Assembly: GCF_965204935.1 (NCBI RefSeq)
Contig: NZ_CBDBFO010000002.1
DNA length: 64,000 nucleotides
Origin: Hoeflea_A sp965204935
GTDB taxonomy: Bacteria; Pseudomonadota; Alphaproteobacteria; Rhizobiales; Rhizobiaceae
Strand: one strand, 5' to 3'
In this document: positions 60,391 through 64,000 of the stretch, one piece after another
Layout of the letters: every line of letters starts with the position of its first letter
Position numbering within the stretch: position 1 is the stretch's first letter
Program-made: the position numbers and the translations under genes
The notes under the pieces: generated by a model
The model's input: the letters and a program-made list of their open reading frames with translations, nothing else
The model's database searches: none
Told to the model about the DNA's origin: nothing

Positions 60391-62283
60391 CTAGCCGGCC
60401 CTGCGCATCATCATATTGCCGGACTCTTCCTCGAACAGCGACGCCAGTTGTTCCGTCATCGCGCCCGCCAGCTCCTCCGCATCGACAATCGTGACCGCGC
60501 GGCGATAGTAGCGCGTCACGTCGTGGCCGATGCCGATCGCCAGCAGCTCGATCGGTGATTTCGTCTCGATTTCCTCGATGACCGCCCGCAGATGCCGTTC
60601 CAGATAATTGCCGGGATTGACCGAAAGGGTCGAATCGTCGACCGGCGCGCCGTCGGAGATCATCATCAGGATGCGGCGCTGTTCCGGGCGGCCCAGCAGC
60701 CTGTTATGCGCCCAGATCAGCGCTTCGCCGTCAATATTCTCCTTCAGAAGCCCCTCGCGCATCATCAGGCCAAGATTGCGCCTCGCGCGCCGCCACGGCG
60801 CATCGGCGGATTTGTAGACGATATGGCGAAGGTCATTGAGGCGCCCGGGATTGGCCGGCTTGCCTTCGCCGAGCCATTTCTCGCGCGCCTGGCCGCCTTT
60901 CCAGGCCTTCGTGGTGAAACCGAGGATCTCCACTTTGACGCCGCAACGCTCCAGGGTGCGCGCCAGGATATCGGCGCAAGTGGCGGCAACCGTGATCGGC
61001 CGGCCACGCATCGATCCCGAATTGTCGATCAGCAGTGTCACCACCGTATCGCGGAAATTCGTGTCGCGTTCCATCTTGAAGGACAGCGGCTGCATCGGAT
61101 CGATGACGAGGCGCACCAGCCGCGCCGAATCCAGATATCCCTCCTCGAGATCGAATTCCCAGGCGCGGTTCTGTTGCGCCATCAGGCGTCGCTGCAAGCG
61201 GTTGGCGAGCCGCCCCACCACGCCCTGCAGGTGGGAAAGCTGCTTGTCGAGGAAAGCACGCAGGCGCTCGAGCTCCGCCTCTTCGCACAGGTCTTCCGCC
61301 GCGACCGTCTCGTCATACTGCTCGGTAAAGATCCCGTAGTCGACCTTCTGGCCGAGATCGTCGAACGGCATATTGGGCCGGCGCGTTTCGCCCGGCGTTT
61401 CGGCGTCCTCGTTGTCGTCGTCGAGCATGTCCTCATCGGTGATCTCGGCGCCGTCCATCTCGCCTTCGTCCATCTGCTCGTCGGCCGAATCATTCTCTTC
61501 AGCGGGCGATGCTTCCGATCCCGCCTCTTCTTCGGAGGACTGATCGTTCTCTTCGTCGGAACGCGGCTGGTCCTCGTCGTCCGAATTGTCCTGCTGATCC
61601 TGTTGATCGGGATCCTCGCCGAACTCTTCCGCAACATCCATATGGGCGAGCATGTCGCGCACCAGCCGGGCAAATTTCTGCTGGTCCTCGAGGACCTCGC
61701 CGAGATGCGCCATGTCCTCGCCGGCCTTGTCCTCAATGAATTCGCGCCACAGGTCGAGCACCGGTCCGGCCGATTCGGGCGGTGCCTGACCGGTCAGTTT
61801 TTCACGAACCATCAGTGACAGCGCATCCTGTAGCGGCGCCTGGGCACGGTCGGTGACGTTGCGGTAACCGGCCTTGGCGCAACGGTCTGAAAGAACCGCT
61901 GTCAGATTGTCCGAGACGCCTGCCATTCGGTTCGAGCCGATCGCCTCGACGCGGGCCTGTTCGACGGCATCGAAGATGGCCCGGGCATCCTCGCCCTGGG
62001 GCGCCATCGCCGAATGGATAGCCGTGTCGTGGCATGCCTTGCGCAATGCAAGAGAATCGCCGAATCCACGGGTGATATCGATATCACCGCGGCTCGGGCG
62101 TTTTGGCAGATCCGGTATGCGCGCACGCTCGCCGGCAAGTCCGGCCCGGTCATTGGCAAAGACGACATCGAGCTCGTGGTCGTTGGCGATCGAGCGCACG
62201 CAACCGGTGAGCGCCCGCTTGAACGGCTCGGAATCGGCCGGCGGACGGGAGGGCGCCCTCGAATTGTCACCGCGTCCCGACAT
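60391..62283 (-). CDS. cobT: Aerobic cobaltochelatase subunit CobT
   Basis: The 630-residue protein has an N-terminal helical region, a very acidic middle (about 215-300; DQQDQQDNSDDEDQPRSDEEND is at the centre) and a C-terminal VWA domain with the MIDAS motif TLLIDNSGSMRG (about 430). CobT, CobS and CobN insert cobalt into hydrogenobyrinic acid a,c-diamide in aerobic vitamin B12 synthesis. It follows cobS by 6 bp. cobN is not in this window. Confidence 0.95.
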   Translation of the reverse strand: MSGRGDNSRAPSRPPADSEPFKRALTGCVRSIANDHELDVVFANDRAGLAGERARIPDLPKRPSRGDIDITRGFGDSLALRKACHDTAIHSAMAPQGEDARAIFDAVEQARVEAIGSNRMAGVSDNLTAVLSDRCAKAGYRNVTDRAQAPLQDALSLMVREKLTGQAPPESAGPVLDLWREFIEDKAGEDMAHLGEVLEDQQKFARLVRDMLAHMDVAEEFGEDPDQQDQQDNSDDEDQPRSDEENDQSSEEEAGSEASPAEENDSADEQMDEGEMDGAEITDEDMLDDDNEDAETPGETRRPNMPFDDLGQKVDYGIFTEQYDETVAAEDLCEEAELERLRAFLDKQLSHLQGVVGRLANRLQRRLMAQQNRAWEFDLEEGYLDSARLVRLVIDPMQPLSFKMERDTNFRDTVVTLLIDNSGSMRGRPITVAATCADILARTLERCGVKVEILGFTTKAWKGGQAREKWLGEGKPANPGRLNDLRHIVYKSADAPWRRARRNLGLMMREGLLKENIDGEALIWAHNRLLGRPEQRRILMMISDGAPVDDSTLSVNPGNYLERHLRAVIEEIETKSPIELLAIGIGHDVTRYYRRAVTIVDAEELAGAMTEQLASLFEEESGNMMMRRAG

Positions 62284-62289
62284 GAGGTC

Positions 62290-63282
62290 TTACGAATCCA
62301 GGACGAGATTGGCCGCGCTGTCCTTGAGCTCCTCGCCAAAGGCGCGCTGATACTGCTCGGCCACCAGCGCCCGCTCAAGCTCGTCGCATTTGTTGAGGAA
62401 AGTCAGCTGGAAGGCAAACGCCAGATCACCGAAAATCTCTGCATTCTCCGCCCAGGTGATAACCGTGCGCGGACTCATGACCGTCGACAGGTCGCCATTG
62501 ATGAAGGCGGCGCGTGTCATGTCCGCTACCCGCACCATCTTGGAGACCCGGTCACGGCCTTCCTCGGTGTCGAAGCTCTTCACCTTGGCAAGGACGATAT
62601 TGACCTCGTTGTCGTGCGGCAGATAGTTCAGCGTCGTGACGATCGACCAGCGGTCCATCTGTGCCTGGTTGATCTGCTGGGTGCCGTGATAAAGGCCGGT
62701 GGTATCGCCAAGGCCGACGGTGTTCGCCGTTGCGAACAGCCGGAAGGCCGGATGCGGACGAATGACCCGGCTCTGGTCGAGAAGCGTCAGACGCCCGGAC
62801 GATTCCAGCACGCGCTGAATGACGAACATCACATCGGGCCGGCCCGCATCATATTCGTCGAAGACAAGCGCGACATTGTGCTGATAGGCCCAGGGCAAGA
62901 TGCCGTCCCGGAATTCGGTGACCTGCTGACCCTCTTTCAGAACGATCGCATCCTTGCCGACGAGGTCGATACGGCTGACGTGGCTGTCGAGATTGACGCG
63001 AACGCACGGCCAGTTGAGGCGCGCGGCGACCTGCTCGATATGCGTCGACTTGCCGGTTCCGTGATAGCCGGAGACCATCACCCGACGATTGTGAGCAAAG
63101 CCGGCCACGATCGCCAGCGTCGTGTCCTGGTCGAAGAGATAGTCCGGATCGAGATCCGGCACATAGGCATCGGCCTGGGAATAGGCAGGCACCGTCAGAT
63201 CGGAATCGATATCGAACGCTTCCCGCACCGAGACGGTCGTATCCGGCAAATCGGAAATATCGAGGTCAATCTTGTTCATCAT
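62290..63282 (-). CDS. cobS: Aerobic cobaltochelatase subunit CobS
   Basis: The 330-residue protein is a MoxR-related AAA+ ATPase with Walker A GYHGTGKSTHIEQ (about 71-83) and Walker B ALVFDEYDAGRPD (about 137-149), then FATANTVGLGDTTGLYHGT, specific for CobS. It pairs with CobT in a chaperone-like ring that drives CobN. ATG 63282 follows TTGGAG and starts MMNKIDLDISDLPD; the longer upstream frame is not conserved-looking. The gene is the first of cobS-cobT-esterase. Confidence 0.95.
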   Translation of the reverse strand: MMNKIDLDISDLPDTTVSVREAFDIDSDLTVPAYSQADAYVPDLDPDYLFDQDTTLAIVAGFAHNRRVMVSGYHGTGKSTHIEQVAARLNWPCVRVNLDSHVSRIDLVGKDAIVLKEGQQVTEFRDGILPWAYQHNVALVFDEYDAGRPDVMFVIQRVLESSGRLTLLDQSRVIRPHPAFRLFATANTVGLGDTTGLYHGTQQINQAQMDRWSIVTTLNYLPHDNEVNIVLAKVKSFDTEEGRDRVSKMVRVADMTRAAFINGDLSTVMSPRTVITWAENAEIFGDLAFAFQLTFLNKCDELERALVAEQYQRAFGEELKDSAANLVLDS

Positions 63283-63504
63283 GTCTCCAACACGGCCTTT
63301 CTGTTCGGCCGTCTTACGCAATTCAGCGTCTTTTCTGTCCGTGAGCTGTTTATCCGCAGGCATGGTCCGGAGCAAGGAATGCTTGGGTTTGATCCGATGA
63401 CCGCGGCGACGTCGGCTGCTGACACGGCGAGCCGCTGCGAGGTGTAACCCCATAGATGGCCAAGGTCAACGCGGTCGAATGGTCTAACTTGCGCATCGTC
63501 CGCA
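63283..63504. other. Intergenic region upstream of cobS
   Basis: About 220 bp between the J-domain gene and cobS. It probably contains the cobS promoter. No cobalamin riboswitch blocks or terminator hairpin were recognised. Confidence 0.45.
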
Positions 63505-64000
63505 CTAGCAGAAACCGGCTTGTTTGAGCAATTGATAGGCCTGGATCACTTCGCGAAACCGCTCTTCGGATCCCCTGTCGCCCCCATTGGCGTCCGGGTG
63601 GTGTTGCTTCACCAGCTCCTTGTAGCGGGTCTTGATGTCTTTCGATGTCGCGTTTGCGCCAAGACCCATAGTATCGAAGGCCTTGGCCTCAAGCGTCTTG
63701 AGCTTGCGTTTGCGCGGCTGTGGCCGGCCGGACTGGCGCTCCTCGAACAGCCGGAACGGGTCGCGCATATTGGCGTAGGATGCGGCGCTGCCGGAACGCG
63801 CTTGCGACTGCTGCGGATTGGGACGTGCCGTCGACGAGCGGTTCACACCGACGGTCCAGGTCGGCCGGTGGCCGGTCAGCGCTTCCTTCTGGTAGCGGGC
63901 GATCTCGCTGTCGGAAAGTCCGGAGAAGTAATTGTAGCCCTTGTTGTATTCGCGCACATGCTCGGCGCAGAACATGAAATACTGCCCCTCGGCATCGCGC
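63505..64000 (-). CDS. J-domain (DnaJ-like) protein, partial
   Basis: At least 165 residues are visible; the frame stays open to the right edge (RDAEGQYFMFCAEHVREYNKGYNYF), so the true start is outside the window. The J domain is C-terminal (about the last 65 residues): FDTMGLGANATSKDIKTRYKELVKQHHPDANGG, with the HPD motif that stimulates DnaK. This N-extended, C-terminal J-domain form is common next to cobS in rhizobia. Confidence 0.88.
   Translation of the reverse strand, partial: RDAEGQYFMFCAEHVREYNKGYNYFSGLSDSEIARYQKEALTGHRPTWTVGVNRSSTARPNPQQSQARSGSAASYANMRDPFRLFEERQSGRPQPRKRKLKTLEAKAFDTMGLGANATSKDIKTRYKELVKQHHPDANGGDRGSEERFREVIQAYQLLKQAGFC

Noticed and set aside
1..64000. rRNA, tRNA and CRISPR features
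   Set aside because: Reading both strands, I saw no tRNA-like TTCGA arm with a matching acceptor stem, no rRNA segments, and no regularly spaced repeats.

Overview
The window looks like chromosome of an alphaproteobacterium of the order Hyphomicrobiales (Rhizobiales). The supporting evidence is the high GC content, the cobS-cobT pair beside a J-domain gene, an RpoH2-type sigma factor, CarD, phbAB/phaR, GANTC (CcrM) and TTAA-N7-TTAA (CtrA) sites, and a TPP-riboswitch thiBPQ operon. No rRNA, tRNA or CRISPR array was seen. The genus cannot be named from this sequence.

Layout. 0-3.8 kb: end of a probable receiver-domain gene, an OmpR-type response regulator, an RND/MMPL exporter and an unknown gene. 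4.0-21.4 kb: a sulfonate catabolic region. It holds comC, slcC and suyAB (sulfolactate dehydrogenases and sulfolactate sulfo-lyase), a GntR/UTRA regulator, a Gfo/Idh/MocA protein, an L-fucose-isomerase-like protein, a LacD-type aldolase, a PfkB sugar kinase, a three-gene TRAP transporter and a mutarotase-like gene. Four copies of an AT-rich palindrome (core TCTTATATAAGA) lie upstream of its transcription units. Taken together this reads as uptake and complete breakdown of sulfoquinovose: isomerase, kinase and aldolase give DHAP plus sulfolactaldehyde, and sulfolactate is then cleaved to pyruvate and sulfite. A 1438-bp IS has inserted between the kinase promoter and the TRAP genes and cut the last codons off a di-haem cytochrome c peroxidase gene.

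21.4-49.8 kb is mostly housekeeping: VWA/MoxR pair with metA between them, ABC-F ATPase, thiamine pyrophosphokinase, TPP riboswitch and thiBPQ, M48 lipoprotein protease, rpoH, carD, fdxA, hslR-like gene, Suv3-like helicase, an unusual 590-bp intergenic region rich in CtrA/CcrM sites, phbB-phbA-phaR, methyltransferase, gloB, a CHASE-PAS-GGDEF-EAL protein, yhhN, a 306-bp terminal-inverted-repeat element, an EamA transporter, rpmB and a queuosine-precursor transporter with a candidate preQ1 pseudoknot over its start codon.

49.8-59.3 kb is an accessory island. Two paralogous exported proteins of unknown family flank a gene for a TIR-transmembrane-FGE protein, and one of the paralogs overlaps that gene by 1 bp. 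Next comes a second TIR-domain gene, split by an IS66-type element just before its predicted catalytic glutamate, then an MBL hydrolase and a small exported protein. The TIR-TM-FGE protein with its two exported paralogs is the best candidate here for an undescribed system, perhaps an envelope-sensing, NAD-linked signalling or defence module. 59.3-64 kb returns to core genes: an esterase-like/phytase-family protein, cobT, cobS and a J-domain gene that runs off the end.
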